64,000 nt of DNA from Andrena cerasifolii (lineage: Eukaryota > Arthropoda > Insecta > Hymenoptera > Andrenidae), in the NCBI RefSeq assembly GCF_050908995.1, contig NC_135124.1, forward strand, positions 9,610,001 to 9,674,000, read 5' to 3'. Under the pieces are notes generated by a model. That model did no database searches and had not been told where the DNA came from. It was given only the letters and a program-made list of their open reading frames with translations. How positions within the stretch are numbered: position 1 is the first letter of the stretch; each line of letters begins with the position of its first letter. Both the position numbers and the translations under genes were made by a program. Shown one piece after another: positions 12,425-23,549 of this stretch.

Positions 12425-13310
12425 TACTCGAACTTGTTTCGAGGTTTTCAAGCATCTCTCACAGGAGATGCACAGCTCGAGACAGTGTCGGAGGCTGGTT
12501 ATCCAGGGTGTTGGTTTTCTTTTAAGAGCGGCTCCCTTTCTCGACGTTAACGTTTCTCCTTTCAGCGGTCGATCGGCGAGATACGGAGCCGCGATCCTCG
12601 AACAAGCACCGCCACTGTTCATCGTCGTCGGGCGCGCGTTCCTCGAGCGAGCACGTGACCGTAAAAACGACCCCGTCGCCGCCGCGTGTATCTATTCCGA
12701 CGCCTCGCGTTCAGGCAACGATGCGGGCGATGCCAATACCGATTTCTCGACGGTGACGAAACGGCGACCGCGGGCCACGTCGGCGACGAGCGACGCCGAC
12801 GACACGGCACGCGACCGCGAACAATTCTCGCAACTCGAGACACGTTAGCCTTGATCCCGCGTGTCGCTTGTCTTCGTTCTGTCGCCTCCCCGTCCCTCTC
12901 GCCCCGTCGATGACGCAGGTCCACCTTCCGTTTTCGGAGGATGAAAAACGGCGACCATACGCGGACGTTCGCCCCGCGAGATGGAGAAGCATAGCGAGCA
13001 GCATCCACAGCCATTGAACGATCGAGCCGGGCAGGCGTGCATTCCTCGGATCGCTTTCTCGTTACGTCGCCCGCGTGTGTGCAAAAGCCTAGGGGAGGAG
13101 AAAGGAGAGGCAAGGTTGAAGAAGCTGCTGGTAAGCGGCGAGTGTAACTCGAATGGTATTTCGAGGGGTATCGAGGCTCATTTTCTTCCTTTCGTTAGTC
13201 GGCGCCTGTCGAGCCCGGCATTACTCACCCCTCGCTCGCTTCTCTCGTCTTTAAACAGTCTATAGATCGGCCCCGGTGTCGATAGACCGCCACCCTCTTT
13301 CCAGAAGGGA

Positions 13311-13376
13311 GAGACAGAGAGAGAGAGGGAGAGATTTGTTTCTCCATGCGCACAGCACACACACACATACACACAC
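13311..13376. repeat. GA-rich then CA-rich simple repeats
   Basis: A GAGA tract (about 13311-13333) is followed by a CACA tract (about 13351-13376), directly visible. Confidence 0.85.
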
Positions 13377-13998
13377 GCGTGGTGGACGAGTGGCCAGCTC
13401 GAATCGACCGACTTCTCTTCGTCGTTCTGCAATGGATTCCAGGGTAATACGGCGAAACGGTACTGCGTGTTTGCGCGTCGATCGGCACTGGTTCTCGTCG
13501 GCTGCCTACCTGCTCGATTCCGCGCGCGCGAGCGAGCGCCCACCTTTTCCTCTCGTCACTCTGACCTTATTCGGAAACGTTCTCCAGCGGACGACGTTCC
13601 CGATTTACCACCTCTCGCGGCCCGTTAAGTAGGCGGGCAAGTAGGCAGCCGGCTCTGTGTGTCAGTCAGTCAGTCAGCTAGGCAGATGTTGCATAGATGG
13701 TAGGGAAAAAAACTGGCTGGCGATCAGCTCGAGAGAGTGCAGGACGTTGGGCATGACGCATCGCGTCGCCATTGCGTAACGTCTCCAGCCAGGAAATGGG
13801 TCCGCTGAAGTAACTTCTGCGTTCGTGGATTCCGATCTAGTGAATAAACGGGCCCTGCCCAGCATTCTTTCATACTTGTACACGTCACTTTTCGGAGTAC
13901 CCGCGTTGTTGTCCGACGTTCACTTACCCTTTCGGGTTTCGGGGGTGCTCGGTAATTTTCGGGGATCGTTCAAGCTGTTCGTTTAGAAGTAGCGATAA

Positions 13999-14503
13999 GG
14001 TGGCTTCCTTAAATTACGTAAGAATTTTTTTCTGGGGGACGGGAGTCGTGAATTTCTTACCTCTTTTTTTGCGGGAGAGAACAGGTAGCACCTTAGGTAA
14101 TATTCCGTCATCTAATTTTCAATAGATACAAATTCTATCATTAATGTTCCAGATATTGGAGATTGGTCATTAAATAAATGAGCCTTTTAGTTTTATATTT
14201 TAGTTTTATTTAACGGCTAGGAAAGACTGTCTTTCTATGACGGTATACCGAACAGAAGTGTTGCCAGAAACAAAAAGACGCTCTGCACACGTATCATTAT
14301 CTTTTACTATATTCAGGTTTCCCTGAATGTTGAATCATTTTTGCCTTTTAATAATTATAATAATCCAACACCAGGAAACTAATTTTCGTTCAAATTTCCC
14401 GACACGGAGTTAAAAGAACTTTAATAACTGAAAAATGCAACGTAAAAAGATGGGGTAAGAAATCGCCAAAATTACCCTTTCGTAATTTAAGAACAGCTCC
14501 TAA
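13999..14503. mobile_element. Degenerate inverted-repeat element
   Basis: CTTAAATTACG near 14009 is mirrored by CGTAATTTAAG at 14481-14491, and GTGAATTTCTTACCTC near 14050 is mirrored near 14450-14468. The arms have diverged and the exact ends and TSD are unclear. No coding sequence. Confidence 0.5.
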
Positions 14504-15935
14504 GTGTGGCGCAAGATTGAATTGCTAGATGTGCGATTGAGATAGTAGACGTAAATAGTGGAGTTACGCGGACGTAAGAGGAACAGATAAAATCCCACGA
14601 GTCATCACTAATCTATCAGCGGCTACATCGTTGACGCATCCTCGGCTGCAGGAATCTTTAAGCTGAACTCGTTCTTCTATGCATTCACGCAAAGTACACG
14701 CTATTAGTATAATCGAGAGTTTGAACGAGCGACAATGTTGTTCGCGCCACTAATTGCGCCATTAAACGTCACGCGATCTCCGTAGACTTAATTGCGCGTT
14801 CGTATTTCACGCGAGTATTCCGCGGAATATTTCCAAGCGTACCCAACACCACGAGTGAAAGAACGAGCGTAGAATCCTCGAGGAGAGTCATAAACAAACG
14901 CTTGGATCCACCCTTCCCATCCACGGAATAAAAGTATCAGCCTGATCCATATCCTAATCAATTCCCAACGCTCTAGATATTTCGACGCTATCGGGGAAAG
15001 CCTTCGACCCCGTTCGAATTTCCGGCGGGCATTCACCGGCAGAGGTGTTCGTTTCCCCCGATGTATCGATCGCGCGCCTATCGACCGTGCGCGCGCGCGT
15101 TTTTGTCATACTCGATTTCGATCCGGTAATCATCGGTCGTTGTCCCGAGACGGCGGCGCTGAAAAACGCACACCGTGACGCGGGCATTCGATCTCTGTTT
15201 CTGCTCATCCCTGTTTTTACTTTCGTTTTACTCTCGCGCCCCGGAATAGTTCGAAAGCAACGACTCCGGCCGTGACGACGTAACTCTGCGCTCGCGACAA
15301 CGCACCGATTCTTTCACCCCGAGGATCGTGTCGTAATCGCACGCGCCGGCAGAGACACGGTGGAATTCGTGAATTGGGTATTTAAAGGAACGGTAAGACC
15401 GAAGGTGGCAGGCATTGTGATCCCAGAATGGGGATAACAGAGGCGGAATGAGAGGCGTAGATATAGGTACACGCTCCGTACGATTCTAAGTCAGCCTGTC
15501 CTCCTTTTCCTACGGTGTTTCTCAATGTCCTTGTCCCCGGCGCACGAACTTGTTTACTTTTGACGCGCGAATGTGTTCGACCCACTGCCCTATTTCGCGA
15601 GCAGCGACCTACATGCTTGGCCAGCGGAATCGGGGAGGTGGGTCAGCTCGGTGAGACGCGTTCACGTGAACACGTGGGACAAGGACGTCGAAAAAAAAAA
15701 ATAAATAAGTAACGTGGGAAAATAAACATCGCGAGCCTCGTGCGCGGGCGTGAGGCGGTATCTATCTCGCTTCCCATTCACGTCCCGTTAGTCCCAAGTG
15801 GAGCGCCTTAAACGACTCTCTCGGAGTCTTCCTGCCCCGATTTGACTACTCACTCTGCGAATGTGTCTCTCACCACCGATGTATTTATTAATCGTGCGCT
15901 GTAACTCTTCTCTTTTCCCATCCTGCCTGCCGCAG

Positions 15936-15953
15936 CACTGGAAGTACGTGAAG
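15936..15953 (+). CDS. shot: shot 18-nt microexon in CH1 (HWKYVK insert)
   Basis: Encodes exactly HWKYVK between acceptor CCTGCCGCAG and donor AAG|GTATGA, phase 0 on both sides. Without it, exon 2 joins exon 17457 to give KHLKK-ATRHVGDLFEDL, which aligns residue for residue with vertebrate plakin CH1, so the six residues are an insertion. Plectin has a comparable optional short CH1 insert (HWRAE-type exon 2alpha). It is likely optional, but I cannot show usage from sequence alone. Confidence 0.75.
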
Positions 15954-17456
15954 GTATGAATCCAGGAGCGTTCCTTCCAAACGAGTTTGCTTAATCAGGA
16001 CGAGTGGTTCGAGTACTGTATAGTGACTTATAATTGGGACTGATTAGCTATGCCGAAAGCTACCAATGATCTGACACTGAGTAAATTCAGTTCGGAGATT
16101 TTAATCGTTAAAGAGGAGGAGTAGCTTTAATAATTCTATTGGGTATACTTTACTTCTTCTTATTGTTTTGCAACGTTTTTTACTGGGCTATTTAACTGTG
16201 AGTAGTAGAATAAAATTAATATTATTTTAAATTTTCTAGGGTTAGTAATATTTTGCAAAATAAAGATCACAAAATGATGCGACTTCGTACTGCGTTTAAC
16301 TATTTTTTTTTGTTATCATTTTGAGGGTTGGTATCTTTCTGTATAACTAGGACCAACTGCAAGTCGGCGGTTCGAAAGGTGGTGGATCTCGGGGAAATTT
16401 AGGCGACGAGGAAAGGAATGAGAGTTGTTTATTTAATTCGTCTTCGATCAGTTGAGTTCATCGAAGCGCGATACTCGTGCGCGACGAAGAATCAGAAACA
16501 TGCAAATTAATCGCGAAGGGGAAATTCCACGTCGGTACCACTCGTCCGTGCGACCGGAGGTAGCGGTGGCTCCGAATTCCCGTCAGAACTTCGGCCCGGT
16601 AATCGCGATTTCGTGCCCCCGCTATACGCGGGAAACTACCGCTACCTACGGTCGTACCGCGGAAAGGCACGCGGAATATTGTGATCCGCAGCCTGCTCCT
16701 TTTTCAATCGATGTTTTTTTCAGACTTACACGTGCCTGCACGTGTGCGTCCTTGTGAACAACCAGCCATGCTGTTCCCCCACTGTAAGTCCACGGCAGGT
16801 GTCGTCAACGACCCGTCGCCGACGTTAGAAGGCATTTTCGCATGCACCGGCAAACACTGTGCCTCGTTTTGTCCATCCAATGACCATTCCTCCAAGTAAT
16901 ACCCTTTTCGAGCCTCCCCTTCTTTCCTCCGTCTCTTTCCATGAACTCGTGAGCAACGGTATTCCCGCGAAGCGGCTCGAGCTGACGCGTAAACGCGCAA
17001 TGATCGCTGAGGCCGCGAACAATCGGCTCGCACGTCGATTCGCGCTTATCAAACGGCAAAAGGAGACTTTAACCGGGAGTTCCGGGGCCAAAGATTGCTG
17101 CGTTCGCGCGTCTCGCGAGCTATATCTTCGCGGGGCACGCGATTATCACCGTCCAAATCCTTCCAGCGGTCCCCACTTATCACTTATTTATCTACTATCC
17201 GTCCGTCCGCCTTTCTCTCTCTGTGTGTGTGTGTATATTTGCACGTTCAACGTTCGTAGAACCGATGTTTCTTTACCTTGCTCGTTGCCTGTTCACGGTC
17301 CGTCTGTTTGATCGTCCGACACCTTAAGCTTGACGTCCCATTACTCCCTTTTCCCTAATTGATTTAGATGCTCGTCGTTCACTTTCAGTCGAGAGTCGTC
17401 TATAGCCGTTAGCCTCGGTCGATCGGGAGCTCTGATCCGTGAAATCGTTGTTACAG
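15954..17456. other. shot intron 3 (1.5 kb)
   Basis: AT-rich for the first 400 bases, then CpG-rich. A GT run lies at about 17219-17235. No exon recognised. Confidence 0.65.
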
Positions 17457-17546
17457 GCCACCAGACATGTCGGAGATCTGTTCGAAGACCTGCGGGACGG
17501 GCACAACCTCATTTCCTTGCTCGAGGTCCTCTCAGGCGAGCATCTC
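17457..17546 (+). CDS. shot: shot coding exon 4 (CH1 core)
   Basis: Thirty codons, in phase 0 at both ends, containing DLRDGHNLISLLEVLSGEHL, the core of CH1 in all spectraplakins and plectin. Acceptor TTGTTACAG, donor CTC|GTAAGT. It is preceded by the optional microexon and followed by the exon that completes CH1. Confidence 0.97.
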
Positions 17547-17973
17547 GTAAGTCTCGGATTTTCCCCTGCTCAATTCTGATGATGCACGCGATGGATCGAC
17601 TTGGCGGCGCTTCGCTGGAACCCTCGGCTGGCCGGGGTGAAACTGCTAGTTACGTAATCGACAGGGTGGGGCCGACTTGACCCCGATTAAAAAATAGTGG
17701 GTGGAATGCGCGTTCGATCCGCAGCGGATGAGTCGGATCCGCGACGTGTTACGGAATCGTGACGGGAATGGGAAGCAGATTACCAGCAGCCTGCCGATGA
17801 TAAATATTTATCAATTCGGGAAGGTCTCGATGCTTCTATCGCGGAACAATGTCCAGCGCGTTTAATTGTCGATCCACGCTCGATTATCAGTGTCCCAGAG
17901 ACCCACATCCGAGGGTTTAACACCGGAATCGCTGTTCAATCTATAATGGCAATTAATCGATGCTCTTTTGCAG
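17547..17973. other. shot intron 4
   Basis: 427 bases with no recognisable feature besides the splice sites. Confidence 0.7.
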
Positions 17974-18144
17974 CCGCGGGAAAGGGGACGGATGCGTTTC
18001 CACATGCTGCAGAACGTGCAAATGGCCCTTGATTTTCTCCGCTACAAGAAGATCAAGCTCGTGAATATCCGCGCGGAGGATATCGTCGATGGAAACCCGA
18101 AGCTAACGCTTGGACTGATATGGACCATCATACTGCACTTCCAG
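17974..18144 (+). CDS. shot: shot coding exon 5 (end of CH1)
   Basis: Fifty-seven codons, phase 0 to phase 0, from PRERGRMRFHMLQNV to the hallmark end of CH1, LTLGLIWTIILHFQ. The KLVNI and DGNPKLTLGLIW motifs are diagnostic of type 1 CH domains in tandem actin-binding domains. In the usual transcript it joins CH2 at 22962. The 4.8-kb downstream intron holds the candidate alternative starts and a candidate 15-nt microexon. Confidence 0.97.
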
Positions 18145-18842
18145 GTGAGAGGCAAACGTTTAAACACCCACCAGCGATCCTCTGCCTCTTCTTCTGCGAC
18201 TTTGACTTAGCTAGAAACGATCGCACATCTACCTCGACAGACCTGGTTCGCCTTTCGAGTAGTTTTGGTTCTGGTTAGCTTCGATCGCCTACGGTCGGTA
18301 CCGCGCTAGACCTTCCCGCGAGCGATACCGATCGAAAGAGTTTCCCTTCCGCGAAATTCCGCGAGGGGAAAAAGCTGCGGCTGTAATCATCGCGCAGGAA
18401 TCCCCCGACCAATTTCGATTTCTCTCCCCGCCCTCCGTGCCGAGCGTCGAAACTGGCCGCAAAAACCATCGAATCGAGGGATCGATCGCCGCGAGTGCAA
18501 CCGCGTTACGCGAGTCGCCGCACAAAGGGAGACAGTGTTCCTCGTATCGATGCACGATTGCCCGGACACGCGCTCTTCAGCCTCTAACCCGCGCGTCCAC
18601 TGCGTGAAACGGACGTAGAACGGACCCAAGATCCCCTAGTACGGAGTGTCCGAAAATCGTGGGTCCAGCCGGAGGCGCGGAGACGCCTCGAGTCGAAAGG
18701 AATGGGAAAATCCTCTGCTGGGTGTCTTTCCGAACTGTGCGAGGACCTTTTCAGCTTCTGAATGGTAGGTGACGTAGTTGCGGACGGTAGGATTGACAAG
18801 AGGGTGGTTTCAGGCGAGAGACTTTTGTGCTTCACGAGTGAC

Positions 18843-18949
18843 ATGAGTCAGAAAAGTCTGTCCGAAAATAGTGCCATTGTTCGAGCTCCTTACGGAGATT
18901 CGTCAGACTACGAAGCAGCAGAGGACTTTTCGGTCCCGTTCGTCGCGAG
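18843..18949 (+). CDS. Candidate alternative first exon (acidic N-terminus)
   Basis: Open from an ATG at 18843, encoding MSQKSLSENSAIVRAP followed by a Ser/Asp/Glu-rich stretch (GDSSDYEAAEDF) and VPFVA, ending at GCGAG|GTACTC in phase 2. The frame is open further upstream to an ATG at 18762, and a CAG acceptor at 18811-18813 could begin an exon. Phase 2 does not fit CH2 (22962) directly but fits the plakin exons at 24091 or 24463, so it might start an isoform without an actin-binding domain. Weakly supported; it could be chance coding. Confidence 0.35.
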
Positions 18950-19068
18950 GTACTCGTTTCACTGGCCTCCTCCCCCGATCTTGGAACACCTCGTACCTAC
19001 TCTACTCCGTCTATCGGTCCGGCGCATCTATCTAATGGTGTGTTTTTTTGTTTTGTTTCGCGCCGCAG

Positions 19069-19083
19069 AGCTGGCGACGCAAG
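19069..19083 (+). CDS. Candidate 15-nt microexon between CH1 and CH2 (SWRRK)
   Basis: A long T-rich tract ending CGCCGCAG is followed 15 bases later by AAG|GTAAGT, an optimal donor. In phase 0, matching the flanking CH exons, it would insert SWRRK between LHFQ and ISDIVV. I know of no documented equivalent insert at the CH1-CH2 boundary. It could instead belong to an untranslated or alternative 5' transcript. Confidence 0.3.
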
Positions 19084-20635
19084 GTAAGTTCCCTACACTT
19101 TTATCCCGTAGTGATTGTCGAGGAGGCCCCGAAGCGTTCGCAATCGAAAGGGATCGAGGGAACAGCCAGACAATTCAGGGCTCTGTTATCGACCGCGTGC
19201 GTAGATCGAGCGAGGTAGATGGCGCTCGCGTGCAGATGTCCCACGCGCAGGGGGAGATATCCTCCCGTCGGTCCGCGCGCGTCATGCGTGCACCGTCGCG
19301 GCCGGTGACGGCTGCCCTTCCGCTCGGCGCTCGCGACAGACGTTACCGTTTATGGTATTTCGCGATCACGGCCGAGTCAACAAAGGCGGAAGGTTGACAG
19401 CCAGTCGAAGCCGAACGGCGATGGTATTCGAGGGCGTGGGAGGCGGGACCGTCCTGCCGCGTCTCTGCGTGGTGTCGCGGGCCACCGGCCGCCCACCTTG
19501 TGATTATGATAATCGCAGTCGGCCGATCGAGCGTCGAATACAAAAACGCGAATGACGCCACCGGCCAAGGTCGCCGGTAAGCGAGCGTGCTCCTTTTTAG
19601 AGCGTCGCAGCTAACCCAGACCTTTGCACCGTCGTCCGCGATGGACCGTCTCGGAGAAAGCTTTCGTGGCCTTTGAGGAGGATCTGTCTTAATGGGGCAG
19701 CGCCAACACGCCCGGCGGAAAGAAAATATGAAAGGAAGCTCGCTCCCCACTCCGTCCGTCTTTCGGAGAAAATAAACGCGCGCTTTTTTTTTATTACCGA
19801 CGCTCGGTCTCGAGAGGGTATGCGAGTGTAAAAACTGTTGCCTGCGAACAGGACACGTGAGCGCTTTGTATTTCTTTTCGCTGTACATACCGAGTGTCCT
19901 AAAAGTCGCGAGTCCTTTCAGGAATGTATACGCGAAACGTATCGCACCTCGGCGCCTTATCGCGTCGCGAGTTATCGATCGCTCGATCTGCGTGTCGCTT
20001 AGATTTCGTTCTCAATCGATGCGGATAGAGATCGCGGAACTCCGAAGACCTGTTGCCAAGCGGGAAAGCTTCTCGAAGCGATTCCCGCGGTGATTTCGTG
20101 GAAAAGCGTGACGACGACCAGCGTTCTCGCAGCGATCGATTCACGCGCTTGGCCGCGTACCGGAAGCACTGTGCGGCGGAGCTCGAGCGAGCGGTCGCGC
20201 CGGAGCGATCACGTCACATCCGGCCTCGAGTGGCCGCGGTTCCGCGACGCTCAGGGACGCTCGGCGTCCCGTTTTCCTCGCCTCCTGCGGCTCTCTGTCT
20301 ACTTATTTAGGCATTGTTTTCGTTCCTCGCGCGGCCTCGACGCGCACCGACGCGTGTTATTAATCAACAGTGGCGCGCGCGAATTAGGTAAGCCTATTCG
20401 CGGCCGCTGCAGGTCGCAGGCGGCACTTACGGAGCGTTACCGTGGCCGTCGGCGTGCTCGTCGGATATCTCTGGAAAAGGAAAAGGAGGAAGGACGCGAT
20501 GCACGACCAGCGGCGCGACCGAGGAGCGGAGCTTCGCTGGCAGAAGTGGGGCTCTTGCGCCTCGCTTGGCTCGGCGGGCGCATGCGCGATCTTTCGCTAC
20601 TTTCGTGCGAGTCGACGAGGACGAGGGGGGGCAGC

Positions 20636-20671
20636 ATGGCGGAAGCAAAGGACACCACGGGCAGCGGCGGT
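20636..20671 (+). CDS. Possible further alternative start (MAEAKDTTGSGG)
   Basis: ATGGCGGAAGCAAAG opens a short Gly/Ser/Thr frame. A donor-like GCG|GTATGA would end it in phase 1, the phase needed to join the exon at 22359. Only the phase and the coding look support it, and the donor is mediocre; a stop follows in frame at about 20717. Treat as a weak candidate. Confidence 0.15.
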
Positions 20672-21536
20672 ATGACAAGCACGAAGAACACCGCAGGGGG
20701 TGGAGGAGGGAATAGCTGAAAGACACAGTGAAGAGAGTGGGGAGTGGAGAAGGGGGGCTGTCGGAGGCGTCTCTCACCTGTGCGCATTTCGTTGGCCTAC
20801 TCTCGCGACGGCAGCCGGATACAACAGCGGCACGCTGTCGGTTGTACGGTTGTATCGCGACGTTATCCTGTCGTGTTCGTGCTACAGGGCGACAGGGCGC
20901 TCCCCCTGTTCCCGCGGGCGTCGTTCAAGCCGCGCGCAACGAAGGAGACACGTGTCTCCTCCGGCGGACGGAGCCAGGTCGTGGAAACCTTACCGGTGAA
21001 ACGCGCGAGCCAAGCAGCGAGCGAACGGACGCGCTAAGAAGCACCGGCTACTACCTGTACAGTGCGCGCGACACGGTTAACGCTTACCTCGCGTGTCGTC
21101 GATAACGACCAATTCCATTCGGCGCCGTTATCAATCGTTGTCCGTCACCTTCGGCTACCGTTCGACTCCCGCTCGGTCGCCTGACGTTTCGTCGGCGCTC
21201 TCCGCTCCCTCCACCCCTTGCGGGGCAGTGCTACGGAACGCGACCGTGCGGTAAACACTTGCGATCGCGAATCGGTGCTCCTCCAACCCCGGCCAGCGAT
21301 CGATCGCTCGGCGATAGGCGTCGAGAAATTAACCGGGCCTGGACGAGCGGCGCTTCAACTTGACGGAGCTGGCGGAGCGGTCGATTCTCGATAATCGGCT
21401 TTAGCGTGACGCAACGCGACGTGCCTAGCCGGACGCCGGATAAGGCCGCGAATGTGCGCTCGCACGCGGCTGGTTACCTCTTCGCGCGGAGGTCGATGCT
21501 AGTTTCTCGAGAGTCCCAGAGGACGCGAGAGGGAAA

Positions 21537-21702
21537 ATGTCCATCTATCGGTTCAGCAAGGGTGGTCGGCTGTTCGTGCAGGGCGCCAGGGAGGACGACG
21601 CTCGCGAGAACGTCCCCTCGTCCGCGCCCACCGCGTCGACACCTGTCGCCGACGACCTTACGGCGATCTATACGAAAAGGAGGCTGTCCACCGAGGTTCT
21701 AG
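21537..21702 (+). CDS. shot: shot alternative first exon (CH2-only isoform)
   Basis: ATG at 21537 opens 55 codons beginning MSIYRFSKGGRLFVQ, ending CTAG|GTAGGA in phase 1. That phase is exactly what the exon at 22359 needs, and that exon ends in phase 0, as CH2 requires. The combined N-terminus is 129 residues and replaces CH1. Shot isoforms that lack CH1 and start just before CH2 are established in Drosophila. The start is chosen as the first ATG of the frame; an out-of-frame ATG lies at 21496. Confidence 0.65.
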
Positions 21703-22358
21703 GTAGGATCGTTGAGTATCCGAGACCGAGCGTCGAGTTTGGGGAATCCATCGGGCTTGCGCACGCGAAACGTCGTCCGTATCGGGCGAAGGTCTCGAAA
21801 ACACAATGTTCAGTTGTACCTTCGGCGGATTCACTGTTTACCTACATGTTCCTGCCGTTCCTCGGCCCACCTTCGGACGTCAACAGCGAAGCTTGTATGT
21901 GAATCTTCCTCGGAGAACGAACACGTTCGCTCCAAAGAATCACTAGTAAACGTGAATTCATGACGAACACAGCATAGCGCCGGCTACTGTGAGAATTAGG
22001 GAGCGTTAAGTAAGAGACCGAGAGAGTCTTCGCGCGGTGATATTCTCCTGCCAGAAACACCTTTCTAATACGGCACGAAGTAGCTGGTAGTCAAACAGCG
22101 TTGCGCTTATCTTATCGGGCGAGAGAAGATTCAAACTTCGGAAGGATGACGTCCCGTATGTACAAGCCTGCGATTGACTTAGAATCCCGTCGCGGTCGAC
22201 TTAGACGATGCTGCGTTGGAACGCAGCCGAGTCTGAGCCGATCGTGACGCGATTCTAAATCGGCCTGCCGATCGTGACCGTCTTCGACGCTCGTATCTCG
22301 GTGCCGCGGTTCTCCAGCGGCGTGCCTCGCTTCAGCGACTAATTACGCCACGATTTAG

Positions 22359-22579
22359 GATCGTCGATCGAGTCAACGAAGACGTCGAGGCACGGAGAAA
22401 ACGGCACGAAGCGTATCGTGACACGGATCGTCCGTAAGACCACCACATTGACGCGGGGCGAGGAGAGGCGCGTGGCCGAAGACTTGACGAGGCGCGCCTC
22501 CGCGGGATACTTGCAGGAGGCGGCCACTTCCTCCTACTCTTTGAGTCGCCAGGCCTCGCCAAAACCGAAAACCGTCCGG
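22359..22579 (+). CDS. shot: shot alternative second exon (basic, Ser/Thr-rich leader to CH2)
   Basis: 221 nt, phase 1 to phase 0, with acceptor CACGATTTAG (CTAAT branch-like site just upstream) and donor CGG|GTAAGC. It encodes a basic segment with TKRIVTRIVRKTTTLTRGEE, followed by a Ser-rich stretch ending SPKPKTVR, then continues into ISDIVV of CH2. The frame is fully open and coding in character. It is not part of the CH1-containing transcript, because CH1 ends in phase 0 and this exon starts in phase 1. Confidence 0.65.
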
Positions 22580-22961
22580 GTAAGCGCCACCGCGAGCGAG
22601 CAATGCGAGCATCGCCGCGCGCTTCGTTGCGCAGACCCGAACGACTGACTTTCCCTCGTTAGCTTTGCGCCTGCATCGCGCTCGTTGTCGTCGCACTCCG
22701 CGCTTCCTCTCGATTGCCAGCGATAGGCCGATGTAGGACGAACGTTTCGGGGCTCGAGCCCGCGCGGTTGAACATCGAAGGGCGAACCAAGCGGCGAACA
22801 ACCTCGAGGCCTATGCACTATCCCAGATTTCGGTCCGGAGGATTTTAGAAAGGGGACAGAGTTGAAGCGAAAGGGTGCTCCATTCGTGGCCAGCACTGAC
22901 TTTGCTGGAGAGTGGCAAAACGGCGGTTACTGATGAATCTTACGTCTTTTTGTTCGCACAG

Positions 22962-23241
22962 ATATCAGACATTGTAGTGGGCCAGGAAGCGAACGTAACC
23001 GCCCGAGAGGCGCTGCTAAGATGGGCCCGACGATCGACGGCGCGCTACCCTGGTGTACGCGTGACGGATTTCACTGGATCCTGGAGGGACGGCTTGGCGT
23101 TCAGCGCCCTGATTCATCGAAACAGGCCGGATCTGGTCGACTGGAGAGGCGCTCGTGCAAGTCAGCCACGAGAGCGGCTCGACCGGGTCTTCCACGTCGC
23201 GGAGCGCGAGTATGGCGTTACGAGGCTTCTCGATCCCGAAG
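22962..23241 (+). CDS. shot: shot coding exon 6 (CH2)
   Basis: Begins ISDIVVGQEANVTAREALL and contains WRDGLAFSALIHRNRPDLVD and GVTRLLDPE, the signature of the second CH domain of spectraplakin/plectin actin-binding domains. Acceptor GTTCGCACAG, donor GAAG|GTAATT; phase 0 in, phase 1 out. Almost the whole CH2 domain sits in this one exon. It can be reached from CH1 (18144) or from the alternative leader exon (22579). Confidence 0.97.
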
Positions 23242-23549
23242 GTAATTCAACGCTCGTATTTGCCTATTTCGTTAGAAAAATTCCTCCCGCGAGATGTGAC
23301 CTCCCTCCGCGAATTTCTCCACGTCCCGCATGTTTTCTCCTGCACCTTTTTTCTCCCCATGCGCGGGACACGCTGCTCGACCGTTTCCTGTTGTCGCTTG
23401 GACCGTGACCGTTCCCTCCCGTCCTGCTTCTTTTCCTCCGTCCGTCTCGCGTCTCTCTCTCTCTTTTTTTCTTTTTTTTCTGGAAAGGGGCAGGAGCTGG
23501 CAACTGGTTCGAGTGATCTGATTCACATTTTTTTTCTCCCCTCACACAG
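23242..23549. other. shot intron 6
   Basis: 308 bases, pyrimidine-rich with a CT/T run at about 23451-23480; nothing else seen. Confidence 0.7.

Larger units (their letters stand above)
11138..15935. other. shot intron 2 (4.8 kb)
   Basis: Holds two inverted-repeat elements (11803-12424 and about 13999-14503) and GA/CA simple repeats at 13311-13376. GC-rich stretches at 12.4-13.6 kb and 15.0-15.7 kb translate to Arg/Ser-rich frames with no family resemblance. No further exon was recognised. Confidence 0.65.
18145..22961. other. shot intron 5, CpG-rich, with candidate alternative first exons
   Basis: CpG-dense over most of 18.2-22.9 kb. It contains the candidate first exon at 18843, the candidate 15-nt microexon at 19069 and the exon pair 21537/22359, annotated separately. 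This arrangement suggests an internal promoter region, as known for Shot isoforms lacking CH1. No TATA box or defined transcription start was identified. Confidence 0.55.

Noticed and set aside
19900..21100. Several long GC-rich frames (e.g. 20090-20719) as protein-coding genes
   Set aside because: Overlapping frames in all registers, Arg/Ser/Ala-rich, no conserved motif; explained by high CpG content.
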